Origin: Curtobacterium sp. MCPF17_002 | GTDB taxonomy: Bacteria; Actinomycetota; Actinomycetes; Actinomycetales; Microbacteriaceae | Assembly: GCF_003234115.2 (NCBI RefSeq) | Contig: NZ_CP126251.1 | Span: forward strand, 992,001-1,056,000 | DNA length: 64,000 nucleotides | Direction: 5' to 3' | In this document: positions 15,580 through 23,998 of the stretch, piece by piece | Layout of the letters: every line of letters starts with the position of its first letter | Position numbering within the stretch: position 1 is the stretch's first letter | Made by a program: the position numbers and the translations under genes | Notes under the pieces: model-generated | Databases searched by the model: none | The model's input: the letters and a program-made list of their open reading frames with translations, nothing else | What the model was told of the DNA's origin: nothing

Positions 15580-16623
15580 ATGCAGACAGACGGACAGCCC
15601 TTGCCGGGCGTCTCGTACGTGATGCCCGTCCTCAACGAGGTCACCGAGGTCCGCGCCGCCGTCCAGAGCCTGCTCGACCAGGACTACGCCGGTGCGTTCG
15701 AGGTCATCCTCGCGCTCGGACCGTCGATCGACGGCACGAACGAGCTGGTGGCCGAGATGAGCGACGCCGATCCCCGGATCCGGGCGATCGACAACCCGGT
15801 CGGGTCGACCCCCGCCGGCCTCAACGTGGCGATCCGGGCGTCGGTGCACCCGATCGTGGTCCGTGTCGACGCGCACTCGGTGCTGCCGACGGACTACACG
15901 CGGATCGCGGTCCGGGTGCTGCAGGACTCGGGCGCGGACAACGTCGGCGGGATCATGCACGCCGAGGGCCGCACGCCCTTCGAGCGGGCCGTCGCGTTGG
16001 CGTACGGCAGCCGCGTCGGGCTCGGCGGTACCCCGCACCACGTCGGCGGGCAGGCGGGACCGGCCGAAACCGCGTACCTCGGCGTGTTCCGACGCGACCG
16101 CCTGTTCGAGGTCGGCCTCTTCGACGAGGGCATCAAGCGCGGCCAGGACTGGGAACTCAACCGCAGGCTGCGCCAGACCGGCGGCACCGTGTGGTTCACC
16201 CCCGAACTCGTGGTGACGTACCGTCCGCGGCCGAGCCTCAAGCGGCTGGTCCGGCAGTTCGTCGCGACCGGTCTCTGGCGCGGCGAACTCGCTCGCCGGT
16301 TCCCCGCGAACAACGGACTGCGCTACTTCGTCCCGCCGGCGATGGTCGCGGCGATGGCGCTCGGCATCGTGGCCGGCGTCGTCGGGATCATCGGCGCGGC
16401 CCTCGGGACCGGAGCGGCCTGGGCGCTGCTCGGCTTCGTGGTGCCCGCCGTCTACATCGTCTTCGTCGTCCTGGGGGCCGTCGCGGTCGCCCGGCGTTCG
16501 GGGCTGCCGACGCTCCTCTGGCTGCTCGTGGTGCTGCCCTGCATCCACGTCGGCTGGGGTGTCGGCTTCATCATCGGCTTCCTCACCCGGACGTCCGAGC
16601 TGACCACCCACACGGGACGGTGA
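15580..16623 (+). CDS. GT2 glycosyltransferase with C-terminal membrane segments (ExoA-like)
   Basis: 347 residues from ATG 15580 (GAGG just upstream). The GT-A start VSYVMPVLNEVTEVRAAVQSLL is followed by a metal-binding position in VVRVDAHSVLP (about 90), an acceptor region with FDEGIKRGQDWELNRRLRQTGG (ED-like, about 185-205), then hydrophobic C-terminal segments (AAMALGIVAGVVGIIGAAL; ALLGFVVPAVYIVFVVLG). This resembles ExoA-type transferases that add sugars to lipid-linked intermediates. It begins a forward run of four surface-polymer genes. The sugar donor is not predictable. Confidence 0.85.
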   Translation: MQTDGQPLPGVSYVMPVLNEVTEVRAAVQSLLDQDYAGAFEVILALGPSIDGTNELVAEMSDADPRIRAIDNPVGSTPAGLNVAIRASVHPIVVRVDAHSVLPTDYTRIAVRVLQDSGADNVGGIMHAEGRTPFERAVALAYGSRVGLGGTPHHVGGQAGPAETAYLGVFRRDRLFEVGLFDEGIKRGQDWELNRRLRQTGGTVWFTPELVVTYRPRPSLKRLVRQFVATGLWRGELARRFPANNGLRYFVPPAMVAAMALGIVAGVVGIIGAALGTGAAWALLGFVVPAVYIVFVVLGAVAVARRSGLPTLLWLLVVLPCIHVGWGVGFIIGFLTRTSELTTHTGR

Positions 16624-16632
16624 ACTGACCTC

Positions 16633-17451
16633 TTGACCGATGACACCACCGGTCGCGGCGACTCCCGCCCGACCTCGATCGCCGAGCTCCGCGCGGTCGC
16701 CCAGCCGCACGAGGTCCGCTCGCGGGCGAACGCCGAGCACTGGACCGCGTCCCTCTACCTGCGCGACGTCTCGCCCTACCTGACCTGGCTGCTGCTGAAG
16801 ACGCGGGTGACCGCGAACCAGGTGACGGGCCTGATGATCCTGGTCGGCTGGAGCGTCGCCGCGGCGCTGCTGATCCCGGGCATCTGGGGTGCGCTGCTCG
16901 CGCTCGTCCTCGGACAGCTGCAGATGCTCGTCGACTGCTCCGACGGGGAGGTCGCGCGGTGGCGGGGGACCCGGTCGCCCGCCGGGGTCTTCCTCGACAA
17001 GGTCGGGCACTACACGACCGAGGGCCTGATCCCGATCGCGCTCGGTGTGCGTGCGGCCACGTGGCCGATCCACGGCGCGGACTGGATGTGGACCACGATC
17101 GGGTGCGCCCTGGGCCTCGTGATCGTCCTCAACAAGGCCCTCAACGACATGGTGCACGTCGCCCGTGCGAACTCCGGCCTCGACAAGCTCGTCGACCGCC
17201 GCGACGCCGGCACGGTCCCGTCCGGCCGTCGGCTCGCGACCCTGCGCCGGGCCGCTCGGTTCCTGCCGTTCCACCGCCTGTACCACTCGGTCGAGCTGAC
17301 GATGCTGGCGTTCGTGTTCGCCCTGCTCGCGCTCGTGATCGGGCACCCGCTGGCCGACCGGATCCTGGTCGGCGCGCTCCTGCCGCTCGCCGTGCTGGCG
17401 ACGTTCGGGCACTTCGTCGCGATCCTCGCGTCGAAGCGGGTCCGCGGATGA
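16633..17451 (+). CDS. CDP-alcohol phosphatidyltransferase
   Basis: 272 residues from TTG 16633, the only in-frame start near the upstream stop. The family motif is present as DCSDGEVARWRGTRSPAGVF and then LDKVGHY, near residues 100-126. The consensus DX2DGX2ARX8GX3DX3D is kept except that the final Asp is His here. The rest is hydrophobic. The family transfers a phospho-alcohol from a CDP-alcohol to a second alcohol at the membrane. In this setting a polyol-phosphate polymer or phosphodiester-linked headgroup is more likely than ordinary phospholipid synthesis. It overlaps the next gene by ATGA. The Asp-to-His change may alter metal use. Confidence 0.85.
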   Translation: MTDDTTGRGDSRPTSIAELRAVAQPHEVRSRANAEHWTASLYLRDVSPYLTWLLLKTRVTANQVTGLMILVGWSVAAALLIPGIWGALLALVLGQLQMLVDCSDGEVARWRGTRSPAGVFLDKVGHYTTEGLIPIALGVRAATWPIHGADWMWTTIGCALGLVIVLNKALNDMVHVARANSGLDKLVDRRDAGTVPSGRRLATLRRAARFLPFHRLYHSVELTMLAFVFALLALVIGHPLADRILVGALLPLAVLATFGHFVAILASKRVRG

Positions 17452-18356
17452 CTCCCGGCACGGTCCGTCGGCACGCGGTCCCGCACCGCGAACGGCCGCG
17501 GGTGGCCGTGGTGAGCCTGTCACAGGGCACCCGGCCGGACGACCTGCGCCGTGGGCTCGAGAGCGTCCTCGCCCAGCAGGAGGTCGAGCTCGACGTGGTG
17601 TGCGTCGGCAACGGCTGGGAGCCGACGGGTCTGCCGGACGGTGTCCGCGCGCTCGCACTGCCCGAGAACGTCGGGATCCCCGCCGGGCGGAACGCCGGGG
17701 TCGAGGTCGTCGACGGCGACTACGTCTTCTTCCTCGACGACGACGCATCGGTGCCGTCGGAGACGTTCCTGCGTGACGCCATCAGCCTGTTCGAACGTGA
17801 TCCGTCGCTCGGGCTGGTGCAGCCCCGTGTGGTCGACCCCACCGGCGTGGCGAACCCCACCCGCTGGATCCCGCGCATCCGGAAGGGCGACGCCGACCAC
17901 TCGTCGCCGGTGTTCTCGGTCTGGGAGGGCGCTGTCGTCCTGCCGATGGACGTCTACCGTGCGACCGGGGGCTGGGGCGCCCCGTACTTCTACGCCCACG
18001 AGGGGATCGAGCTCGCCTGGCGCGTGTGGGAAGCCGGCCGCCGCGCCTGGTACGCCGGGGACCTCGTCGCGAACCACCCGGCCATCGACCCGGCACGACA
18101 CCGTGAGTACTACCGGCTGAACGCACGCAACCGGGTATGGCTCGCCCGCCGCAACCTGCCGGCCGTGCTCCGTCCGCTGTACGTCGGCTCGTGGGCCGCG
18201 ATCCAGGTCGCTCGCTGGTGGCGGCACCCGCGTCGCCTGGCCACCTGGTTCGGCGGCGTCCGCGAAGGCTGGACGACCGACTGCGGACCCGTGCACATCA
18301 TGGGATGGCTGACGATCGGGCGCATGACGCTCGCCGGCCGCCCGCCCGTCATCTGA
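17448..18356 (+). CDS. GT2 glycosyltransferase
   Basis: 302 residues from ATG 17448, overlapping the upstream stop by 4 nt. The GT-A fold is shown by VAVVSLSQGTRPDDLRRGLESVL, the NVGIPAGRNAGVEVVDGDYV segment and the FFLDDDASVP metal site (about 95-100). An ELAWRVWEAGRRAWYAGDL segment and an amphipathic C-terminal tail follow. It is similar in class to rhamnosyl- or galactosyl-type wall glycosyltransferases; donor unknown. It is translationally coupled to the phosphatidyltransferase, implying consecutive steps on the same lipid-linked chain. Confidence 0.85.
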   Translation: MTPGTVRRHAVPHRERPRVAVVSLSQGTRPDDLRRGLESVLAQQEVELDVVCVGNGWEPTGLPDGVRALALPENVGIPAGRNAGVEVVDGDYVFFLDDDASVPSETFLRDAISLFERDPSLGLVQPRVVDPTGVANPTRWIPRIRKGDADHSSPVFSVWEGAVVLPMDVYRATGGWGAPYFYAHEGIELAWRVWEAGRRAWYAGDLVANHPAIDPARHREYYRLNARNRVWLARRNLPAVLRPLYVGSWAAIQVARWWRHPRRLATWFGGVREGWTTDCGPVHIMGWLTIGRMTLAGRPPVI

Positions 18357-18389
18357 CCCGACCACCACGCCGACACCGGAAGAGGGACC

Positions 18390-19622
18390 ATGCCGATCCT
18401 CAGCGACGTGCGCACCGCCGTCCGGCTCGCGGAGCGCCTGCTCAAGTCGCGCCGCAGCCGTCGTGACCTCGCTCGCCAACTGCCGTCGGCTCCCGTCCCC
18501 ACCCCGGGCACGATCGAGATCGCGGTGTACTTCGCCGACGGTCCGGTGAACATGTACCAGGTCCGGCAGTGGTACGCGCCGCTCGCCGAACTCGCCGCGA
18601 CGCACCCGGTCGCGATCATCTCGCGCAGCCCCGGCACGATGCTGAAGTTGCTCGAGGAGTCCCCGGTGCCCGCCGTCTACGCGCGCCAGGTCGTCGACCT
18701 CGAGCGGTTCGTGGACGAGCAGGCGCCCAAGGTCGTGCTCTACGTCAACCAGAACGCCCGCAACTTCCAGATGATGCGGTACGGGCGCATGTGGCACGTC
18801 TTCGTGAACCACGGCGAGAGCGACAAGATGTACATGACGACGAACCAGTTCAAGGCGTACGACTACGCCCTGATCGCCGGTGACGCCGCTCGTGACCGTC
18901 TCGCCGACGCCCTGTGGGACTACGACCTCGACGCCCGAGCGATCGCCATCGGTCGCCCCCAGGCCGACCACTTCGCCGGAGCGGTGCCCTACCCGTCCGA
19001 CGACCGCACCGTCGTGCTCTACGCGCCGACGTGGGAGGGCGACCGCCCGGCCGCGGCGTACGGATCGATCGCGAGCCACGGCACGACCATCGCCGACCAG
19101 GTGCTCGCGTCGCCCCGGCACCGGCTCGTGTACCGCCCGCACCCCCGCAGCGGCGTCCGTGAGGCCGACTACAAGGCCGCGCACGAGCGGATCGTCGCCG
19201 CGATCGCCCGTGCCAACGCCGCCGACCCGAGCGCGCACCACGTGTACGACGACGGGCCCGAGCTCGGCTGGCAGCTCGCGGACGCCGACGTGGCGATCAC
19301 CGACATCAGCGCGATGATCTACGACCGGCTCGCGGTCGGGAAGCCGCTCATCGTGACCCGTCCCGTCGCGGACGAGGCGGACGTCGACGAGCGCGGGTAC
19401 CTGAGCGACGCGAACTGGCTGCGGGCATCCGATGCGTCCGAGATCGTCGCACGGGTCGACGCCGCCGCGAACGACGCCGAGGAGCTCGCGAAGCTCCGGC
19501 ACTGGGTGCACCGGTACTTCGGCGACACGACGCCCGGCGTGGCGACCGCACGGTTCCACGGCGCGGTCGAACGGCTGCTCGCCCGCTGGCACGAGGTCGC
19601 GTCGGAGCGCGGCGAGGACTGA
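18390..19622 (+). CDS. CDP-glycerol:glycerophosphate glycerophosphotransferase-like (TagF/TarF type)
   Basis: 410 residues from ATG 18390, with GAAGAGGG upstream. GT-B-like TagF features: FVNHGESDKMYMTTNQFKAYD (about 140-160), VVLYAPTWEGDRPAAAYGS (about 210), VYRPHPRSGVREADY (about 250), ITDISAMIYDRLAVGKPLIV (about 303-322). Members polymerise polyol-phosphate from CDP-glycerol or CDP-ribitol on the inner membrane face, giving teichoic-acid-like polymers. It closes the forward arm of the locus. It could also be a primase adding one or two units, as in TagB/TarB. Confidence 0.85.
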   Translation: MPILSDVRTAVRLAERLLKSRRSRRDLARQLPSAPVPTPGTIEIAVYFADGPVNMYQVRQWYAPLAELAATHPVAIISRSPGTMLKLLEESPVPAVYARQVVDLERFVDEQAPKVVLYVNQNARNFQMMRYGRMWHVFVNHGESDKMYMTTNQFKAYDYALIAGDAARDRLADALWDYDLDARAIAIGRPQADHFAGAVPYPSDDRTVVLYAPTWEGDRPAAAYGSIASHGTTIADQVLASPRHRLVYRPHPRSGVREADYKAAHERIVAAIARANAADPSAHHVYDDGPELGWQLADADVAITDISAMIYDRLAVGKPLIVTRPVADEADVDERGYLSDANWLRASDASEIVARVDAAANDAEELAKLRHWVHRYFGDTTPGVATARFHGAVERLLARWHEVASERGED

Positions 19623-19644
19623 GCGCCGCGGCCGGGTCGCCCGG

Positions 19645-19947
19645 TCAGGCAGCACGATCGTCACCGACGAGCGACATCCGCCACAGGTACTCGGAGCGGT
19701 CCGGTCGACGCCAGCGGACGACCACGACGCCGGTGTCCTCGGGGTCGGCGCCGAACACGGCGATGGAGAGCCCACGACCGGGCTCGAGCCGGCGCACGGC
19801 GAGCGGCGGGCAGTAGCCGTTGCCGAGGTGGGTGAGGGTGAGACCGTCGACGGGTTCGTCGCCGGCGTTCACCAGGTCGTAGCGGCGTGGAGCGAGGGAA
19901 CGGTCGATCGTGAACGGGACTGCGTAGGCCGGTGTCGGGTGGTGCAT
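19645..19947 (-). CDS. Small conserved-looking hypothetical protein
   Basis: 100 residues from ATG 19947 (MHHPTPAYAVPFTID...). No membrane segment or recognised domain. The pattern of short beta-like stretches (GLTLTHLGNGYCPPLAV, LSIAVFGADPEDTGVVVVRW) suggests a small all-beta domain. TACGGT lies 6 nt before the ATG, supporting both the start and independent leaderless expression. It sits between the two convergent arms of the polymer locus. I do not recognise its function. Confidence 0.65.
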   Translation of the reverse strand: MHHPTPAYAVPFTIDRSLAPRRYDLVNAGDEPVDGLTLTHLGNGYCPPLAVRRLEPGRGLSIAVFGADPEDTGVVVVRWRRPDRSEYLWRMSLVGDDRAA

Positions 19948-19953
19948 GCCGCC

Positions 19954-19959
19954 ACCGTA
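19954..19959 (-). promoter_or_regulatory. Candidate -10 box for leaderless small hypothetical gene
   Basis: TACGGT on the minus strand, 6 nt before ATG 19947. Confidence 0.45.
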
Positions 19960-20059
19960 GGGGGAGGGTCCGACGTCCGGGTCCCGTTCCGGCCGTCGGC
20001 GTCGACGGCTGTGGAGGGAGGCGCGGGGAACCCTGGTTGTGGAGGAGAGTGCTCGGCCG

Positions 20060-20830
20060 TCAGACGCCGTAGTCGGCCGAGTAGCGGGTCAGTGCTTCCT
20101 CGATCGGACCGTCGAACTGCAGCTGCCCCTTGTCGAGGTAGAGCCCGCGATCGCAGAAGCGTCGGAGGTCCTTGTCGCTGTGCGAGACGAAGAACAGCGT
20201 CCGCCCGCCGGCGAGGAGTTCCTCGATGCGCTTGTAGCACTTCTCGCGGAACCCCTTGTCGCCCACCGCGAGGACCTCGTCCACGAGGATCACCGGCTCG
20301 TCGAGGCGGGAGATGACGGCGAACGCGATGCGCACCTTCATCCCGCTCGACAGGTGCTTGTAGGGGGTGTCGACGAAGTCGCCGATCTCGGCGAACTCGA
20401 TGATCTCGTCGAAGGCGTCCCGGATCTCCGCACGGGACATGCCGTGCAGCCCCGCGGTGAGGTAGACGTTGTCCCGCACCGAGAGGTCCCCGACGAACCC
20501 GCCGGTGATCTCGATGAGCGGCGCGACGCCGGCGCCGACGTGCACGCGGCCCTCGTCCGGCAGCATCACCTGGGCGACGAGCTTGAGCAGCGTCGACTTG
20601 CCCTGACCGTTCCGGCCGACGACGCCGATCGCCTCGCCCGGACGGACGTCGAACGACACGCCTCGCAGCGCCCAGAACTCGTCCGCGCGCTTCCGCCGGT
20701 TGCTGCCGGCGAACAGGTCCTTGAAGCTCCGGCTCGCCCGCCGGTTCCGCTTGAACCGGATGCCGGCGCCACGCACCGAGATCACGGGCGCGACGACCGC
20801 GGTCCGGTCGGTCTGTTCGGTGGCGGTCAT
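20060..20830 (-). CDS. Polysaccharide/teichoic acid ABC exporter ATPase (TagH-like)
   Basis: 256 residues from ATG 20830, sharing one base with the permease stop (TGATG). Walker A GVVGRNGQGKSTLLKLV (about 73-89), a Q-loop region, signature YKHLSSGMKVRIAFA, Walker B PVILVDEVLAVGD and H-loop FVSHS are all present. The N-terminal stretch IRFKRNRRASRSFKDLFAG is typical of polymer exporters. It has no C-terminal carbohydrate-binding domain, like short TagH/RfbE types. With the permease it moves the finished lipid-linked polymer across the membrane. Confidence 0.92.
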   Translation of the reverse strand: MTATEQTDRTAVVAPVISVRGAGIRFKRNRRASRSFKDLFAGSNRRKRADEFWALRGVSFDVRPGEAIGVVGRNGQGKSTLLKLVAQVMLPDEGRVHVGAGVAPLIEITGGFVGDLSVRDNVYLTAGLHGMSRAEIRDAFDEIIEFAEIGDFVDTPYKHLSSGMKVRIAFAVISRLDEPVILVDEVLAVGDKGFREKCYKRIEELLAGGRTLFFVSHSDKDLRRFCDRGLYLDKGQLQFDGPIEEALTRYSADYGV

Positions 20831-21654
20831 CACAGCTCCTTGAGGACCCGGTGCTCGCTGCGGCGGAACACGACGAGCCCGATCACGAGGACGACCACCG
20901 TCACGACGACCGACACCGCGACCTCGAACCAGTCGAGCTGCTTCGGGAAGAACGCTGACCGGTAGATGCCGAAGATGCCGCTCAGCGGGTTGAACGCGGC
21001 GAGGTCGTGCAGCTTGTCCGGGAGCGCCTGCGTGCCGTAGATGATCGGGGATGCGTAGAAGAGGAAGCGGAGCACGAGCTTCACGGCACGCTCGAGGTCG
21101 CGGAAGAACACCACGAGCGGCGCGACGATGAGGCCGAGGCCGTACACGAGTCCGCACTGCAGGACGATCGCCAGCGGGTACAGGGCGAGTTCCCAGTGCA
21201 CCGTCGCGCCGGTGGCGATGACGAAGACCGCGAGCACCGGCAAGCTCAGGAGGAACTCGATGCCCTTCGACGCGACCACCCGTGCGACCCAGATGCTGCG
21301 GGGGATCGTCGTCGACCGGATGAGCTTGGTCTCCTTGATGAACGCGCGCGTCGAGTCGGAGACCGAGCCGGTGAACCACATCCACGGCAGCAGTGCCGAC
21401 AGCAGGAACACGATGTAGGGCTCTTCGCCGACCGACCCGCGGTGGAACACCTGCGTGAAGACGAACCAGTAGATCGCCGACATCACGAGCGGGTCGAGGA
21501 TCGACCAGAAGTACCCGAGCGCCGACGTGGAGTAGCGGACCCGGAGGTCGCGCACCGTCAGCAGCCAGAGGGCTTGACGATAGCGCCGACCGGCGCTCCG
21601 GGACGCCGCTGGTGCGGCAGCCGCGGGCGCGGTCGGCGCACTCGCTGTGGTCAC
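20830..21654 (-). CDS. Polysaccharide/teichoic acid ABC exporter permease (TagG-like)
   Basis: 274 residues from GTG 21654, with AAGGG upstream. An ABC-2 fold with about six hydrophobic segments, including LGYFWSILDPLVMSAIYWFVF, LLSALLPWMWFTG and LVLRFLFYASPIIYGTQAL. The N terminus is Ala/Pro-rich and probably disordered. It is coupled to the ATPase by a one-base overlap and lies downstream of the nucleotidyltransferase gene. The NPLSGIFGIYRSAFFP segment matches the polymer-exporter permease family I know. Confidence 0.92.
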   Translation of the reverse strand: MTTASAPTAPAAAAPAASRSAGRRYRQALWLLTVRDLRVRYSTSALGYFWSILDPLVMSAIYWFVFTQVFHRGSVGEEPYIVFLLSALLPWMWFTGSVSDSTRAFIKETKLIRSTTIPRSIWVARVVASKGIEFLLSLPVLAVFVIATGATVHWELALYPLAIVLQCGLVYGLGLIVAPLVVFFRDLERAVKLVLRFLFYASPIIYGTQALPDKLHDLAAFNPLSGIFGIYRSAFFPKQLDWFEVAVSVVVTVVVLVIGLVVFRRSEHRVLKEL

Positions 21655-21698
21655 GGTTTCCCTTCGGGCGGAACCGCCGAGGGGGTCCTGACGGTGGT

Positions 21699-22394
21699 TC
21701 AGGCGAACAGGTTGTTCGCGCGCTCGAGGTCCTCGGCGAAGTCGATCTCGACGGCGTACAGGTCGGAGATGTCGACCGGCGACCAGCGTAGCCCGTCCTC
21801 GCCGATGGCTGCCTCGATGCCGCCCTCGAAGTACTCCTGGTCGTCGACGCGGCCGAGCTGGCGGATGAGCGCCTGCTTGTCCTGCGCGGCGACGTAGTTG
21901 ATGCCGACGGCTTCGCCGAGACCGCCCACGACCTGCTTCGACAGCTTGTGGATGAAGCCCTCGGCGTCGACCGTGTACTTGACCTCTTCGTCGGACACCT
22001 TCTCGGTGTTGACGCTGACGAACGAGCGCTCTTCGTCGATCATGTCGGCGGCCCGGACGAGCGCACGCGGGTCGAAGACCACGTCGCCGTTCATCCAGAG
22101 GACACCGCTCTTGCCCGTGGCCTTGAGCGCACGGAGGAGGCTCTTCGAGGTGTTCGTCGAGTCGTAGGACTCGTTGTAGACGAAGTTCGCCTCGGGGAAG
22201 GCCTCGACGATGTACTCCGACTTGTAGCCGACGACGATCGTCACGCGGGCGCTCGAGCCGAACGCGGCGCGGATGTTGTCGAACTGCTGCTGCATGATGG
22301 TGCGGCCGTCGCTCAGTTCGGTCAGCGGCTTCGGCAAGCTCCGCCCGAGGCGGCTGCCCATCCCCGCTGCGAGGATCACGATCTGCGTGGTCAT
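21699..22394 (-). CDS. Sugar/polyol-phosphate nucleotidyltransferase (NTP transferase)
   Basis: 231 residues from ATG 22394. The nucleotide-binding signature VILAAGMGSRLGRSLPKPLTEL is at the N terminus; a metal Asp sits in VLWMNGDVVFDP (about 101) and EIDFAEDLERANNLF closes the protein. It resembles LicC/IPCT-type cytidylyltransferases more than hexose-1-phosphate enzymes with left-handed helix extensions. Together with the CDP-alcohol phosphatidyltransferase and TagF-like gene, a role in making a CDP-polyol donor is plausible (inference). First gene of the reverse arm of the locus. Confidence 0.8.
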   Translation of the reverse strand: MTTQIVILAAGMGSRLGRSLPKPLTELSDGRTIMQQQFDNIRAAFGSSARVTIVVGYKSEYIVEAFPEANFVYNESYDSTNTSKSLLRALKATGKSGVLWMNGDVVFDPRALVRAADMIDEERSFVSVNTEKVSDEEVKYTVDAEGFIHKLSKQVVGGLGEAVGINYVAAQDKQALIRQLGRVDDQEYFEGGIEAAIGEDGLRWSPVDISDLYAVEIDFAEDLERANNLFA

Positions 22395-22693
22395 GCTGGT
22401 CCCTTCCGGTGTCCGCCCGCGCGCCCTGGGGCACGGGCGGGCCTCGTCGAGTCTGCTCGCGGAAGGTCCGAGTTCGCCGTGAAGCCGCCGTCCCTGCGGT
22501 CATTCGCAGAACGGGGAACGTCACGGGAACACCGGCCGCAGCAGGTTTCCAAGTGGTGAACACTCCGTCGTGTCCTGGTGAATGATACGGAACCACCCCC
22601 CGTCAGGGTGCTGTCCCAGACGCTTCGTGCTCAATTCGTGACACTGTGACCGGCCGTTCCCCGGTGTCCGGGGAGCGTTGGTACGGTTGGCGC
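22395..22693. other. Divergent intergenic region, 299 bp
   Basis: Divergent promoters for the nucleotidyltransferase and the ABC ATPase must lie here. On the minus strand a TATCAT hexamer occurs at 22582-22587, without a convincing -35. GGGAAC occurs twice (near 22514 and 22532). No ORF or clear RNA structure was found. Confidence 0.4.
22682..22687 (+). promoter_or_regulatory. Candidate -10 box for leaderless ABC ATPase gene
   Basis: TACGGT, then 6 nt, then GTG 22694. This favours GTG 22694 over the earlier in-frame GTG 22646. Confidence 0.45.
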
Positions 22694-23998
22694 GTGGGAG
22701 CCGGAGCAGATGACGAGGACGTGTACGCCACGTCCGACGCTGCCTGGCTCACCGAGGACGACGACGCCACCGCGGCGCAGGACACCGCTGATGACGACAT
22801 GGGGGACGGGGATGCGCTTGACGCCTCCGCTGAGGACGCGATGACCGACGACACGACGGTCAGCGACGACACGACCACCGACGACACGACCACCGACTCC
22901 GAGCCGACGGAGTCGGCTCCGGGGGCCGCCGCGCTGGCGGCCGCACCGACGACCACCGGACGCCGTCCCGCGAAGGCCCGTGGGGGCAAGGGCCGCGCCA
23001 CGCGCCCGACGCAGACCGCGGGCACGACCGGCACCGAGCCTCCAGGCCCGGACACGCAGGACGCACCGGACGTGCGCCGGACCGACGCGCCGACCGCCAC
23101 CGACGAGTCCAACCGGACCGACGAGTCGAACCGGACCGACGAGTCCACCCGGACCGACGACGCGGTCGCCGAGCCGAAGGCGAAGAAGCGTCAGGCGTCC
23201 ACCAAGCGTCCCGCCACCCTGCCGAAGCAGCAGCAGCAGCCCGTGGTGCTGCGGGCCAGCGGGCTCGTGAAGCGCTACGGACAGACGCTCGCGGTCGACG
23301 AGGTGGACCTCGAGATCCGCCAGGGCTCGATCTTCGGTGTCGTCGGCCCGAACGGTGCCGGCAAGACGACGACCCTGTCGATGGTCACCGGACTCCTCCG
23401 CCCGGACGCCGGCAGCGTCACCGTGCTCGACCACGACGTGTGGGCCGACCCGGCAGCCGCGAAGCGTGACCTCGGCGTGCTGCCCGACCGGCTCCGGCTG
23501 TTCGACCGGCTCACCGGCGCGCAGCTCCTCTACTACTCGGCGACCCTCCGAGGGCTCGACGGCGCCACCGCTCGGAAGCGCAGCGCGGACCTCGCCGAGG
23601 CGTTCGGTCTGGGCGAGGCGCTCGGCCGGCAGGTCGCGGACTACTCCGTCGGCATGGCGAAGAAGATCGCCCTCGCCGCGACCCTCATCCACTCGCCCCG
23701 GGTGCTCGTGCTCGACGAACCGTTCGAGTCCGTCGACCCGGTCAGCGCAGCGACCATCACCGAGATCCTCCGCCGCTACACCAGCGGCGGCGGGACCGTG
23801 GTGCTCTCCAGCCACTCGATGGAACTCGTGCAGCGCACCTGCGACTCCGTCGCGATCATCGTCGGTGGCCGGGTCCTGGCGTCCGGCACGATGGCGCAGG
23901 TCCGCGGGCGGAAGAGCCTCGAGGACAAGTTCGTCGAACTCGCGGGCGGCCGCGTGGTGGCAGAGAGCATGGAATGGTTGCACAGCTTCTCCGGCTGA
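22694..23998 (+). CDS. ABC transporter ATPase with long acidic disordered N terminus
   Basis: 434 residues from GTG 22694. Residues 1 to about 185 are low-complexity Asp/Thr/Ala/Pro, including three copies of TDESNR-like units coded by an 18-bp repeat (about 23098-23157). The ATPase follows: Walker A GPNGAGKTTTLSMVTGLL, signature VADYSVGMAKKIALAA, Walker B VLVLDEPFESVDP and H-loop SSHSME. The class is the CcmA/multidrug-type ABC-2 exporter ATPase. The next gene begins 25 nt before its stop, so it pairs with that permease. The role of the acidic tail is unknown; it could bind a partner. Confidence 0.87.
   Translation: MGAGADDEDVYATSDAAWLTEDDDATAAQDTADDDMGDGDALDASAEDAMTDDTTVSDDTTTDDTTTDSEPTESAPGAAALAAAPTTTGRRPAKARGGKGRATRPTQTAGTTGTEPPGPDTQDAPDVRRTDAPTATDESNRTDESNRTDESTRTDDAVAEPKAKKRQASTKRPATLPKQQQQPVVLRASGLVKRYGQTLAVDEVDLEIRQGSIFGVVGPNGAGKTTTLSMVTGLLRPDAGSVTVLDHDVWADPAAAKRDLGVLPDRLRLFDRLTGAQLLYYSATLRGLDGATARKRSADLAEAFGLGEALGRQVADYSVGMAKKIALAATLIHSPRVLVLDEPFESVDPVSAATITEILRRYTSGGGTVVLSSHSMELVQRTCDSVAIIVGGRVLASGTMAQVRGRKSLEDKFVELAGGRVVAESMEWLHSFSG

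Noticed and set aside
22646..22693. Earlier GTG start for the ABC ATPase
   Set aside because: It lies upstream of the TACGGT box, which ends 6 nt before GTG 22694, and has no ribosome binding site.
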